Shown: positions 1 to 9,300 of the stretch, one piece after another | How positions within the stretch are numbered: the stretch's first letter is position 1 | Layout of the letters: each line of letters starts with the position of its first letter | Source: CAVWDU01 sp963753815 | Lineage (GTDB): Bacteria > Pseudomonadota > Gammaproteobacteria > Pseudomonadales > Halieaceae | Direction of reading: 5' to 3' | Assembly: GCA_963753815.1 (NCBI GenBank) | Contig: CAVWDU010000007.1 | Location: 248,001-312,000 of the forward strand | Length of the DNA stretch: 64,000 nt | Notes under the pieces: model-generated | Database searches by the model: none | What the model was told of the DNA's origin: nothing | Seen by the model: only the letters and a program-made list of their open reading frames with translations | Position numbers and translations under genes: made by a program

Positions 1-1
1 T

Positions 2-937
2 AACGTTTACGGCACGCTGGAAGAGGATGCCGTGCGCCGCGACCTGACGGTCAACGCGCTCTACTACGACAGCGGGAGCTTCGCCGTATACGACCAGGTC
101 GATGGCATGGAAGACCTCGACCAGCGCCTGGTATCCGTTATCGGCGTTCCTGAAACACGCTACCGCGAAGACCCGGTGCGAATGCTCCGGGTCCTGCGTT
201 TTGCCGCCAAGCTCGACTTCAGCATTGCACCGGCAACTGCGGCGGCCATCGCGCCCTGCGCGCACCTCCTCGGCGACATTCCCCCGGCGAGGCTGTTCGA
301 CGAGTTCGTCAAACTGTTCATGACGGGGTATGCCGCCGCCGCCATGACACAACTCCGACAGCACAACCTGCTGCGCTATCTCTTCCCCGACAGTGATGCC
401 GCCCTGCGCGACGATAGCGCCAGCATGCAGTTGATCGACACCGCGTTAAGCAACACCGACAATCGCATCAGGGAAGACAAACCCGTGACGCCCGCATTCC
501 TGCTCGCCGTGCTGCTCTGGCCCGCCGTTCGGGAACGGTTCGATCAGCTGCAACGCCGTGGCGACCCGCCGATACCGGCCATGCACAGCGCCGGCCAGGA
601 AGTGCTTGCCAGCGCTGTCCAACACGTCGCCATACCCCGTCGTTTCAGCATCCCGATGCGCGAGATCTGGGAGCTGCAGGTCCGGCTGCAACGCAGCCCC
701 GCCCGCAAGCCAATGGAATTGGTGGAGAAACGCCGATTCCGGGCCGCATATGATGTCCTGGTGCTCCGAGAGGAGGTGGGTGAGGCGACGGGCGGCATGG
801 GGCAGTGGTGGTCTGAGTTCCAGCGCGACCTGCCCCCGATTACACACGCCCCGGAGGAGACACCTGGCGGGCGCGGTCAACGCCGCGGCGGCCGCGGACG
901 TCGCCGGCGCAAGGCCGCGGTCTCACCCCAGGACTGA
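2..937 (+). CDS. pcnB: poly(A) polymerase I, 3' part (5' end outside window)
   Basis: Adds poly(A) tails to RNA 3' ends and so promotes decay by PNPase and the degradosome. The frame is open from the window edge and reads NVYGTLEEDAVRRDLTVNALYY. This is the nucleotidyltransferase block carrying the third catalytic Asp (RRD, codon 41-43), so roughly the first 140 residues, with the GDFD-type aspartates, lie upstream of the window. The RNA-binding domain (DPVRMLRVLRFAAKLDF) follows. The C-terminus is a basic Gly/Arg tail (RGQRRGGRGRRRRK), typical of PcnB rather than CCA-adding enzyme. folK starts four bases after the stop, so the two are probably cotranscribed. Confidence 0.95.
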   Translation, partial: NVYGTLEEDAVRRDLTVNALYYDSGSFAVYDQVDGMEDLDQRLVSVIGVPETRYREDPVRMLRVLRFAAKLDFSIAPATAAAIAPCAHLLGDIPPARLFDEFVKLFMTGYAAAAMTQLRQHNLLRYLFPDSDAALRDDSASMQLIDTALSNTDNRIREDKPVTPAFLLAVLLWPAVRERFDQLQRRGDPPIPAMHSAGQEVLASAVQHVAIPRRFSIPMREIWELQVRLQRSPARKPMELVEKRRFRAAYDVLVLREEVGEATGGMGQWWSEFQRDLPPITHAPEETPGGRGQRRGGRGRRRRKAAVSPQD

Positions 938-941
938 GTCG

Positions 942-1448
942 ATGACCCGGGCCTACATCGGTCTCGGCAGCAATCTCGGTGAGCCGGAGCATCAACTGCG
1001 GACAGCCCTCCGCGCGCTCGACAGGATCCCCGCCACCCGCCTGCTGCAACCGTCCAGCTTCTACCGCAGCCGTGCCGTAGGACCCGGCGAACAGCCCGAC
1101 TACCTGAACGCCGTGGCGGCGCTGGAAACCGGGCTCTCCCCGCATGAGCTATTGGATCACCTCCAACGCATCGAGCTGGAGCAAGGGCGCGTTCGGAGCC
1201 TGCACTGGGGCCCACGCACACTCGACCTGGATATCCTTCTCTACGACGACCGTGAGATCTGCGACCGACGCCTGACGGTGCCGCACCCCCGCCTGGCGGA
1301 ACGCAACTTTGTCCTGCACCCCCTCGCAGAAATTACCGGCGATGACCTGCGACTGCCCGGTGGTATCGTACTCGGCGCCTTGCTGGCGGGGTGCGATAAC
1401 GGGCATCTGATCAGGACCAGCCTGCGCACGGCCGCGGAAGGTGACTGA
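942..1448 (+). CDS. folK: 2-amino-4-hydroxy-6-hydroxymethyldihydropteridine diphosphokinase
   Basis: Transfers pyrophosphate from ATP to 6-hydroxymethyl-7,8-dihydropterin, giving the substrate of FolP in folate synthesis. The 168-residue product starts MTRAYIGLGSNLGEP (pterin-binding loop). It carries the HPPK signature GPRTLDLDILLYDD with the Mg-binding DLD pair, then TVPHPRLAERNFVLHPLAEI. The ATG at 942 is chosen because homology begins there and it lies 4 bp after the pcnB stop. The same frame stays open upstream inside pcnB, but that extension is not pterin-kinase-like. The partner folP lies about 21 kb away and is frameshifted. The 229-bp spacer to panB holds no gene I trust; it contains a T-rich stretch with TATATT near 1518. 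Confidence 0.95.
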   Translation: MTRAYIGLGSNLGEPEHQLRTALRALDRIPATRLLQPSSFYRSRAVGPGEQPDYLNAVAALETGLSPHELLDHLQRIELEQGRVRSLHWGPRTLDLDILLYDDREICDRRLTVPHPRLAERNFVLHPLAEITGDDLRLPGGIVLGALLAGCDNGHLIRTSLRTAAEGD

Positions 1449-1677
1449 GGGTGACATCGCTGCGGCCAGACCCGCGCCGCCGCCAGGGCGGCACCAAAGT
1501 GTACAGGGCGTTTTTTCTATATTACGATGGCGCGCCTCGCCTGACGGCCAACGCACGCAAGGCTGGACCGGGTGAAGACACCGGACACATGCCATTGTCG
1601 GCCATAGCGCCGGCAGAGGGCGTACAGGGACAGCCACATTTCCGGCCTCCCGTTTTTCGCCTGACAGGACACGCCCA

Positions 1678-2472
1678 ATGAGCAAGGTCACGATCAGCAC
1701 ACTTGCCAGGATGAAGGCTTCCGGTGAGAAATTCGTCTGCATTACCGCCTACGACGCCACTTTCGCTCGCCTGATAGGTGAGACCGGTGCGGAAACCATC
1801 CTGGTGGGCGACTCGCTGGGTATGGTCCTGCAAGGCCACGACAGCACGGTGCCCGTAACCCTGCAGCACATGGCCTACCACACGGAGTGCGTCACCCGCG
1901 GCGCGCCGGATTGCCTGGTCATCGCCGATATGCCGTTCATGAGCTATAGCACGCCCGAGCAGGCAATGGAGAACGCCACGGCCCTGATGCAGAGCGGCGC
2001 CCAGATGGTCAAGATCGAGGGGGGAACCTGGCTGAGCGACACGATCAGCATGCTGGTCGAACGCGGCATTCCGGTCTGCGCCCACCTTGGCCTGACCCCC
2101 CAGTCGGTCAATGCCCTCGGCGGTTTCAAGGTTCAGGGTCGGACGCCAAAGGAAGCCAAATCCATTCTCGCTGATGCCGTCGAAATCCAGGATGCCGGCG
2201 CCAGTCTGCTGGTACTGGAGTGCATTCCCGCGCCACTGGCCGCGGACATCAGCCGTAAACTCGACATTCCTGTCATCGGCATCGGGGCCGGCGCGGGTAC
2301 CGATGCCCAGGTTCTGGTTTTGCATGACCTGCTGGGCCTGACCCCGCATACGGCGCGCTTCGTGCGCAACTTCATGGAAGGCCAGACCAGCATCCAGTCG
2401 GGACTCCAGGCCTTCGTCGATGCGGTGAAGCAGGGCGAGTATCCCCGCGAAGAACACACCTACAAGTCCTAG
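1678..2472 (+). CDS. panB: 3-methyl-2-oxobutanoate hydroxymethyltransferase
   Basis: Cytosolic first step of pantothenate synthesis: 5,10-methylene-THF plus alpha-ketoisovalerate gives ketopantoate. At 264 residues it has the usual length. Family landmarks are all present: LVGDSLGMV and IADMPFM (Mg-binding aspartates), MVKIEGG, CAHLGLTPQ, LVLECIP (catalytic Glu) and IGIGAG. panC, the usual next gene, is displaced by about 400 bp because a palindromic element begins at the panB stop. The TAG stop codon (2470-2472) lies within the 5' inverted repeat of that element. Confidence 0.97.
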   Translation: MSKVTISTLARMKASGEKFVCITAYDATFARLIGETGAETILVGDSLGMVLQGHDSTVPVTLQHMAYHTECVTRGAPDCLVIADMPFMSYSTPEQAMENATALMQSGAQMVKIEGGTWLSDTISMLVERGIPVCAHLGLTPQSVNALGGFKVQGRTPKEAKSILADAVEIQDAGASLLVLECIPAPLAADISRKLDIPVIGIGAGAGTDAQVLVLHDLLGLTPHTARFVRNFMEGQTSIQSGLQAFVDAVKQGEYPREEHTYKS

Positions 2473-2616
2473 CAGCCTGTTGAAATAGCCTCAGCCGGCA
2501 CGATGCGGCGTTAGAAATCGGCTCAAAATCCTCATGTACTGCCGTGTACACTGCGGTTTTTCGCCGATTTTTGCCTTGCCTCGCGCTCGCCTGCGACTAT
2601 TTCAACAGGCTGCTAG
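2469..2616. repeat. MITE-like palindromic element, 20-bp perfect terminal inverted repeats
   Basis: A 148-bp element bounded by CTAGCAGCCTGTTGAAATAG (2469-2488) and its exact reverse complement (2597-2616). The interior is also self-complementary in part (GAAATCGGC near 2514 against GCCGATTT near 2553; TGTAC/GTACA in the middle), so the whole folds into one long imperfect hairpin. I recall very similar AGCAGCCTGTTGAAA-ended elements from other gammaproteobacterial genomes, but cannot search here. There is no ORF inside, so if mobile it is non-autonomous. The CTAG at both ends could be part of the repeat or a 4-bp target duplication. The left end carries the panB stop codon. Confidence 0.85.
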
Positions 2617-2692
2617 CCCACACAGAAACACCTGCGTCACCGGCCCCCGCCGCCCGGGATGCCGACCAACGCCGGTGTAAAAACTTCTCAAA

Positions 2693-2722
2693 TTGATCGG
2701 TGGATGTGCAAATACGTAACAT
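2693..2722 (+). promoter_or_regulatory. candidate sigma-70 promoter upstream of panC
   Basis: TTGATC (2693-2698), 18-bp spacer, TAACAT (2717-2722), in the only AT-rich part of the panB-panC spacer. It would give panC its own promoter now that a palindromic element separates it from panB. The match is moderate (4/6 and 4/6). The rest of 2617-2877 shows nothing else I can name. Confidence 0.3.
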
Positions 2723-2877
2723 AATCCCGTGAATATTTCATAAATTGCCGTTGCCAGCCCGGCCGCGCTTGGGGCATACTGCCTTCCCCGTCATCGGTCA
2801 GTGCGCAGGCGGGAGAGGGTCGGTGCGACTGAACCGACCTGGCGTCACAGTTGCGTCCGCTATGGGATGAGCCAGAG

Positions 2878-3762
2878 ATGCGAACAGTCGGTACCACCTG
2901 CCAGCTAGAGGCGGCCCTGCGCACAGCCCGCCGGAGCCACCAATCCATTGCCTTTGTACCTACCATGGGCAACCTGCACGAGGGCCACCTGAAACTCGTG
3001 CGCAGGGCGCGCGAGCTCTGCGACGTGGTCGTCGTCAGTATTTTCGTCAATCCGCTGCAGTTCGGGCCCGGAGAGGACCTCGCCAGCTATCCGAGAACGC
3101 TGGCGGCAGACAAGGAAAAGTTGTTCGCCGAGGGCACCCAGGTCCTGTTCACACCGACTGCCGAGCAGATGTATCCCTACGGTATGGGCGCCCAGACGCA
3201 GGTCAAGGTACCCGAGCTGTCGGAGACTCTCTGTGGCAGCAATCGCCCGGGGCATTTCGACGGTGTGACCACCGTCGTCACCAAGCTGTTCAACCTCGTT
3301 CGGCCACACGTGGCCGTATTCGGGGAAAAGGACTTTCAGCAACTGTCGATCATCCGCAAAATGGTGACCGACCTGTGTATTCCGGTAGAGATCGTCGGTG
3401 TCGCCACCGCTCGCGCCGAGGATGGCCTCGCCCTGAGCTCCAGAAACGGTTATCTTTCGACGGACGAGCGTCGCATCGCGCCCGTTCTCCACGAGATACT
3501 GAACAACTGCCGGGAGGCCATCGCCTGCGGTTTCGACAATTTCCTGGAACTCGAATCCCACGCGCGTATGAAGCTGCTGCAGGCCGGGTTTGAACCCGAT
3601 TACTTTGCCATCCGCGACGCCGCCACGCTGCGCCCGGTCACCGAGCAAACCGAAGAGATCGCCATCCTGGCGGCGGCTCGGCTCGGCAACACCCGCCTTA
3701 TAGACAACGTCCGCCTCGCGCTCAACCCGGTGTCCGACTGGGGCATGCTGGCCAGCCAGTAA
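2878..3762 (+). CDS. panC: pantothenate synthetase (pantoate--beta-alanine ligase)
   Basis: ATP-dependent condensation of pantoate and beta-alanine in the cytosol. The 294-residue product starts MRTVGTTCQLEAALRTAR. It has the HIGH-like motif PTMGNLHEGHLKLV, SIFVNPLQFGPGEDL, the pantoate-binding VTTVVTKLFNLV, GEKDFQQLSIIRKMV, and the KMSKS-like loop ALSSRNGYLS. The ATG at 2878 is preferred over a TTG at 2851 because homology begins at MRTV; no strong Shine-Dalgarno is visible for either. No panD follows, and acs comes next. In Pseudomonas a pgi gene usually lies between panC and acs; it is absent here. Confidence 0.96.
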   Translation: MRTVGTTCQLEAALRTARRSHQSIAFVPTMGNLHEGHLKLVRRARELCDVVVVSIFVNPLQFGPGEDLASYPRTLAADKEKLFAEGTQVLFTPTAEQMYPYGMGAQTQVKVPELSETLCGSNRPGHFDGVTTVVTKLFNLVRPHVAVFGEKDFQQLSIIRKMVTDLCIPVEIVGVATARAEDGLALSSRNGYLSTDERRIAPVLHEILNNCREAIACGFDNFLELESHARMKLLQAGFEPDYFAIRDAATLRPVTEQTEEIAILAAARLGNTRLIDNVRLALNPVSDWGMLASQ

Positions 3763-3867
3763 GCCGGCAGCCATCGACGGCCTGGGTTCGACTTTGGTCG
3801 CCTTGCATGTCACCCACCTCTCCGTATCATCCTGAGTTCACACTCGAGCCTGAGGTCATTCGTCACC

Positions 3868-5802
3868 ATGTCTGAATCTGCTGTCTACCCGGTTCCCGCC
3901 AACTTCGAGGACGCCCACATCAATGCTGAGCAGTACACCTCGATGTACCGTCAGTCGATTGATGCGCCAGAGCAATTCTGGGGCAACGCGGCCGGCGAAT
4001 TTCTCACCTGGGACTCAACCTGGGATAAGGTCGTCGACTTCGACTTCGTCAAGGGAGAAGCCGCCTGGTTCAGCGGCGCCACGCTCAACGTCACCACCAA
4101 TTGCATCGACCGCCACCTGCCCGAGCGGGCGGAGCAGACGGCGCTGATCTGGGAAGGGGATGACCCCGCGGACAGCCGTCACATCAGCTATGGCGAACTC
4201 AAGACAGAAGTCTGCAAGCTGGCGAACGCGCTGAAGGCCCGCAACGTAAAACGCGGCGACCGTGTCTGTATCTACATGCCGATGATCCCGGAGGCAGCCT
4301 ACGCGATGCTGGCCTGCGCCCGTATCGGCGCAATCCACTCGGTTGTGTTCGGGGGCTTTTCTCCGGAAGCGCTTAAAGACAGGATTCTGGACTCCGACTG
4401 TCAGGCGGTGATCACAGCCGACGAGGGCGTTCGTGGAGGACGCGGCATCCCGCTGAAAGCCAACACCGACAAAGCGCTCGAGTCCTGCCCGAATGTGCAC
4501 ACCTGCCTGGTGGTGCGCCGCACCGGTGGTGGTGACATCGGCTGGCAGGAAGGGCGCGATGTCTGGTACCACGAGGCGACCGCCGACGCCGACACCGAAT
4601 GTGCACCCGAGTCCATGGGTGCGGAAGACCCGCTGTTCATCCTCTACACATCGGGATCGACGGGTAAGCCCAAGGGGGTGATGCACACCACCGGTGGCTA
4701 CCTGCTGCAGGCAGCCATGACGTTCAAATACGTCTTCGACTACCGCGAGGGCGAGGTCTACTGGTGTACGGCAGATGTCGGCTGGGTCACCGGCCACACG
4801 TACATCGTCTATGGGCCGCTCTGCAACGGGGCCACATCCGTCATGTTCGAAGGAGTCCCCACCTATCCCGATGCCGGGCGTTGCTGGGAGGTCGTCGACA
4901 AGCACCAGGTCAACAGCTTCTACACTGCCCCGACCGCAATTCGTGCGCTGCATGCCGTGGGCGACGAACCCGTCACCCGCAGTTCCCGCGCCAGCCTGCG
5001 CCTGCTGGGAACGGTGGGCGAGCCCATCAACCCGGAGGCCTGGGAGTGGTATTACCAGGTGGTCGGCGAATCACGCTGCCCGATCGTCGACACCTGGTGG
5101 CAGACCGAAACCGGTGGCCACATGATTACACCGCTGCCGGGAGCCCACGCCCTCAAACCGGGGTCGGCAAGTTTTCCGTTTTTCGGTGTCGACCTCGCGC
5201 TCCTCAACGAGGACGGCTCCGAAATTGAAGGACCGGGAGCGGGCTACCTGGTGATCAAGTCGTCCTGGCCCGGCCAGATCCGCTCCGTCTACGGCGATCA
5301 CCAGCGCATGGTCGACACCTATTTCAGCAACTACCCGGGCTATTACTTCACCGGCGATGGCGCATCGCGCGATGAGGATGGCTATTACTGGATCACCGGG
5401 CGGGTAGACGACGTGCTCAACGTGTCCGGCCACCGCATGGGCACAGCCGAAGTGGAAAGCGCGCTGGTTTTGCACGATAAAATCGCCGAGGCGGCGGTCG
5501 TGGGCTTTCCTCATGACATCAAGGGCCAGGGCATCTATTGCTACGTGACCCCGATGAATGGCGTCGAGCCCAGTGATGAGCTGCGCGCCGAGTTGGTCCA
5601 GATGTGTGTCAGGGAAATCGGACCCATCGCCAAGCCGGATGTCATCCAGTGGGCCCCGGGTTTACCGAAAACACGCTCGGGCAAGATCATGCGGCGGATA
5701 CTTCGCAAGATCGCCGAGAACGAGCTGGACAGCCTCGGCGATACCAGCACCCTGGCCGATCCCTCCGTAGTCGACAACCTGGTCAGCAACCGTCCCGGCT
5801 GA
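3868..5802 (+). CDS. acs: acetyl-CoA synthetase (AMP-forming)
   Basis: Activates acetate to acetyl-CoA through an acetyl-AMP intermediate, feeding the glyoxylate/TCA routes. The 644 residues match the family (about 650). Landmarks: the P-loop YTSGSTGKPKGV near residue 267, the WWQTETGGH substrate region, YFTGDGASRDEDGYYWITGR (hinge) and KTRSGKIMRRILRKIA, whose Gly-Lys carries the catalytic lysine that is acetylated in well-studied Acs enzymes. The 105-bp spacer from panC has no hairpin, so readthrough from panC is possible. The next 529 bp downstream is a repeat-rich gene-free stretch. Confidence 0.97.
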   Translation: MSESAVYPVPANFEDAHINAEQYTSMYRQSIDAPEQFWGNAAGEFLTWDSTWDKVVDFDFVKGEAAWFSGATLNVTTNCIDRHLPERAEQTALIWEGDDPADSRHISYGELKTEVCKLANALKARNVKRGDRVCIYMPMIPEAAYAMLACARIGAIHSVVFGGFSPEALKDRILDSDCQAVITADEGVRGGRGIPLKANTDKALESCPNVHTCLVVRRTGGGDIGWQEGRDVWYHEATADADTECAPESMGAEDPLFILYTSGSTGKPKGVMHTTGGYLLQAAMTFKYVFDYREGEVYWCTADVGWVTGHTYIVYGPLCNGATSVMFEGVPTYPDAGRCWEVVDKHQVNSFYTAPTAIRALHAVGDEPVTRSSRASLRLLGTVGEPINPEAWEWYYQVVGESRCPIVDTWWQTETGGHMITPLPGAHALKPGSASFPFFGVDLALLNEDGSEIEGPGAGYLVIKSSWPGQIRSVYGDHQRMVDTYFSNYPGYYFTGDGASRDEDGYYWITGRVDDVLNVSGHRMGTAEVESALVLHDKIAEAAVVGFPHDIKGQGIYCYVTPMNGVEPSDELRAELVQMCVREIGPIAKPDVIQWAPGLPKTRSGKIMRRILRKIAENELDSLGDTSTLADPSVVDNLVSNRPG

Positions 5803-5855
5803 CACCCGTCGGGCAGCTGGCGCTGCCGGTGTATTGCGACTGCTTCGCTGGCTGG

Positions 5856-5978
5856 TGGACAACAATCACGATGCTGCCCGTCGGGGGACGCCAAACAGCG
5901 CGCGTCCATGCGCAGGCTTGGCTGGCGGCGTCCATGCCGCCAGACACCCCCGACGGGCAGCATCGCAATCGTTGTCCA
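5856..5978 (+). repeat. double-hairpin palindromic element, copy 1 (forward)
   Basis: Outer arms 5856-5887 and 5947-5978 are inverted repeats of 32 nt with about 3 mismatches. Between them lies a core shared with three other copies: GGGGACGCCAAA, hairpin A (stem GCGC, loop GTCCAT), AGGCTTGG, hairpin B (stem CTGGCGGC, loop GTCCAT, GCCGCCAG), then CACCCC. It begins about 54 bp after the acs stop and could terminate acs transcription, although no T-run follows. Spurious short reading frames arise across the element; none is a credible gene. Confidence 0.85.
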
Positions 5979-6000
5979 CGCGACGATACAACCGGCGACC

Positions 6001-6040
6001 GCACCTCGCCGGCCGTACCTCGCCGGCCGCACCTCAGCGA
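6001..6040. repeat. 14-bp tandem repeat GCACCTCGCCGGCC (about 2.8 units)
   Basis: Units at 6001-6014 and 6015-6028 (one difference), then a partial unit 6029-6040. The same 14-mer recurs in the same orientation at 6195-6244, on the other side of palindromic element copy 2. Confidence 0.75.
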
Positions 6041-6058
6041 GTCAAGCCCATGCCGATA

Positions 6059-6176
6059 GGCAATGAGCACGATCGCACTTTCAGGGGGCGTCTGGCGGCA
6101 TGGATGCCGCCAGCGAGCCTGTACAAGGATGTACGCTTTTTGGCGTCCCCCGGAAAGTGCGATCGTGCTCGTTGCC
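6059..6176 (-). repeat. double-hairpin palindromic element, copy 2 (reverse)
   Basis: Outer arms 6059-6088 and 6147-6176 are complementary over 28 of 30 positions, with a sequence unrelated to copy 1 (GAGCACGATCGCACTTTC). Read on the - strand, the core is GGGGGACGCCAAAAAGC, hairpin A (stem GTAC, loop ATCCTT), AGGCTCG, hairpin B (stem CTGGCGGC, loop ATCCAT). It faces copy 1 across an 80-bp gap, so the two form an inverted pair. Confidence 0.85.
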
Positions 6177-6194
6177 CACAGCATAGAAACACTT

Positions 6195-6244
6195 GACCGG
6201 CCGCACCTCGCCGGCCGCACCTCGCCGGCCGCACCCCGCCGTTC
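6195..6244. repeat. 14-bp tandem repeat GCACCTCGCCGGCC, second array
   Basis: A partial unit (6195-6202), two exact units (6203-6216, 6217-6230) and a degenerate third (6231-6244). With the array at 6001-6040 it brackets palindromic element copy 2. The remaining bases up to the next gene at 6332 show nothing recognisable. Confidence 0.75.
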
Positions 6245-6331
6245 CAGGCGCTCATCAGCGACTCAGGCTGGCTCTGGAGGAAAAATACAGCTACCTTTAG
6301 CGCTCGATAACTTTCACACAAGAGCCCTTCC

Positions 6332-9300
6332 ATGCTGCAGCGCCTGACCTTCCCCGGCCTCATTGCCGTCCTCGCACTTTTCGCACCCGGTGGCATCGCC
6401 GGTGCCGGGGACAATGATTCCCATCCCCTGGGGAGCCTGCCTCTGCGCAATATCGGCCCGGCCATCACTTCGGGCCGGATCGCCGACTTCGCCTTTCACC
6501 CGCAACAGCGGCAAATTTTCTTCGCCGCTGTCGCCTCAGGACACCTGTGGAAGACGGAAAATAATGCCATCACCTGGCAACCCCTGTTCGAAGACCAGGC
6601 GTCGTATGCCATCGGCGTCGTCGAATTGGCGCCATCCGATCCCAAGATCGTATGGGTAGGGACCGGCGAGAACAACGCCCAGCGCAGCGTGGCCTACGGC
6701 GACGGCGTCTACAGGTCTATCGACGGCGGCGCCACCTGGGAGAACATGGGCCTGCGGGAGTCAGGCCACATCAGCCAGATCTGGATAGACCCGCAAGATG
6801 CCGATCACGTCCTGGTGGCGGCACAGGGGCCGTTGTGGAGCGACGGGGGCGACCGCGGGCTTTATCGCACCCGCGACGGGGGCGGCAGCTGGCAACCTGT
6901 GCTGCAGATCGACGAGCACACCGGGGTCAACGAATTCGTGGTCGACCCGCGAGATCCGGATACTATTCTCGCCAGCACCTACCAGCGACGTCGACACGTC
7001 TGGACGCTGATCAATGGCGGCCCCGGAAGTGGCATCCACCTCACCCGCGATGGCGGTCAATCGTGGACGCGGATCAGCAACGGACTGCCCGGCGCCGACA
7101 TGGGCCGCATCGGACTGGCGGGCGCGCCCTCCGCCCCCGACACCGTGTACGCGATTATCGAGGGCAGCGACGACGAGCAGGGGGTGTATCGATCGACGGA
7201 CTTCGGCCACAACTGGGAGAAGCGCTCCTCCCATATGACCACGAGCCCCCAGTATTACAACGAGCTGGTCGTCGACCCGCTCGATGACCAAAGGCTATAC
7301 GCACTCGATACGTTCACCCAGGTATCCGAGGATGGCGGGACCACGTTCAAGCCACTGGGTAACCGCTGGCGGCACGTGGATGACCACGCCCTGTGGATCG
7401 ATCCAGACAACACCCGGCACCTCTACATCGGCGGCGACGGCGGCATTTATGAGTCCTGGGACCGGGGCGCGACCTGGCGCCATGTCCGCAACCTGCCGAT
7501 CACCCAGTTTTACCGGATACAGCCCGACAACGCGCAGCCGTTCTACAATGTCTGCGGCGGCACGCAGGACAACAACTCCCTGTGCGCCCCGTCGCGAACC
7601 AGCGTGGTCCACGGCATCACCAACAGCGACTGGACGATGGTGCTGGGCGGCGATGGCTACGAACCCCAGTTCGACCCGGAAGACCCGAACATCATCTACA
7701 CCCAGTACCAGTACGGCAACCTGTTCCGGTATGACCGGCGTACCCGGGAGCGGGTGACGATCACACCCCACCCTGCAAGCGGCGAGCCCGCCTACAAGTG
7801 GAACTGGAATACGCCGATACTGGTCAGCCCTCACGACCCGCATCGACTCTACTACGCGTCCGAGTACCTGTTCCGCTCCGATGACCGCGGCGACAGCTGG
7901 CGGCGTCTGGGCGGAGACCTCACACGCAAGCTGGACCGCAATCAGCTCAAGGTAATGGACCGGATCTGGGGCGTGGATGCGGTCGCTAAAAACGATTCGA
8001 CCTCCCGCTATGGCTCAGCCATCGGGCTGAGTGAAAGCCCACTTCGGGAGGGGCTGATCTACATCGGCAGTGATGACGGCGTGATCAGCATCACTGAAAA
8101 CGGTGGCGAAGACTGGCGCCGCGAAGTCAGTTTCCCGCCGGTCCCGGACATGTCGCTGGTTGAAGACGTACTCGCGTCCAGCCACGATGACGACGTGGTG
8201 TATGCCGTGTTCGACAATCACAAGCGCGGCGACTACAGACCCTACGTGATGAAAAGCACCGACCGGGGGCACAGCTGGCGATCGATCAGCGGCGACCTGC
8301 CCGTCCGGGGCTCGGCCCATACCATCGCAGAGGATCACGTCGACCCCGACCTGCTGTTCCTGGGCACGGAGTTTGGCCTCTTTTTCACGCGCGACGGCGG
8401 GACCCGCTGGCACCCGCTCGACAACGGACTGCCGACCATCGCCGTACGTGACCTGGAGATACAGGCCCGTGAGAATGACCTCGTGGTCGGCACCTTCGGA
8501 CGCGGTATCTATATCCTCGACGACTACTCCGCGCTGCGCACACCGCCCGATGAGCTGGCCGATATCCACCTGTTTGTGCCACGCGACCCCTGGCTCTACA
8601 TCGAAGGCGACGTGTGGGACCTCACCGAAAAGGGCTCCCAGGGTGCCAGCTTCTACACCGCGCCCAACCCGCCCTACGGTGCGGTTCTGACCTACCACCT
8701 CGAAGACGGCCTGCAGTCGCGGCGGCAGGTGCGGCGCCAGCAGGAAAAAGTCCTGGAGGACCGCGGTGCGGATACGCCCTACCCGACGTGGGACGACCTG
8801 CGAGCAGAAGACGACGAACTCACACCGGCGCTGACCCTTATCATTCGCGACGCTGACGGCCGGGTGGTGCGCAGGCTTCCCGCCGCCACGACCAAAGGAC
8901 TGCACCGGATCGCCTGGGATCTGCGACTGCCACCGCCGGACCCGGTCAGTCTTACGCCGCAGGAGCGGCCGAGTTGGGAACGTCCGCCCGCGGGTCCGCT
9001 GGTCCTGCCCGGCACCTACCACGCCAGACTGGCCACGGTGCGCGACGGTGAGATGAGCGAGGTGGGTGAGGTTCGCAGCTTCACAGTGAAAGCACTGGCC
9101 AACAGCCCGGAAATCACCGCGGACCGGCGCACCCACCAGGCCTACCTGATCCGTGCGGCAGAGCTGCAGCGCGCGGTCGCGGGCGCCGTCGCGGCGAGCG
9201 CAGAGATCGACTCCCGCATCCAGCATCTGCGCCCGGCGCTGATCGCGACCAACCGGGCTGGAGAGGAACAACGCACCCGCCTGCACACGCTCAGCCGGGA

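Noticed and set aside
1451..1681. 76-codon reading frame between folK and panB whose stop overlaps the panB ATG
   Set aside because: Low-complexity Arg/Pro/Gly composition, no recognisable motif, starts with GTG and no convincing ribosome-binding site. The ATGA overlap with panB is probably chance.
5541..6220. Several short reading frames giving similar peptides such as RQPSLRMDARCLASP
   Set aside because: The shared peptides arise from translating the palindromic repeat in the same frame. The same peptide type reappears at 49292-49807; no independent coding signal.
6001..6244. Possible CRISPR array
   Set aside because: Units are contiguous 14-mers without unique spacers and no cas genes are present.
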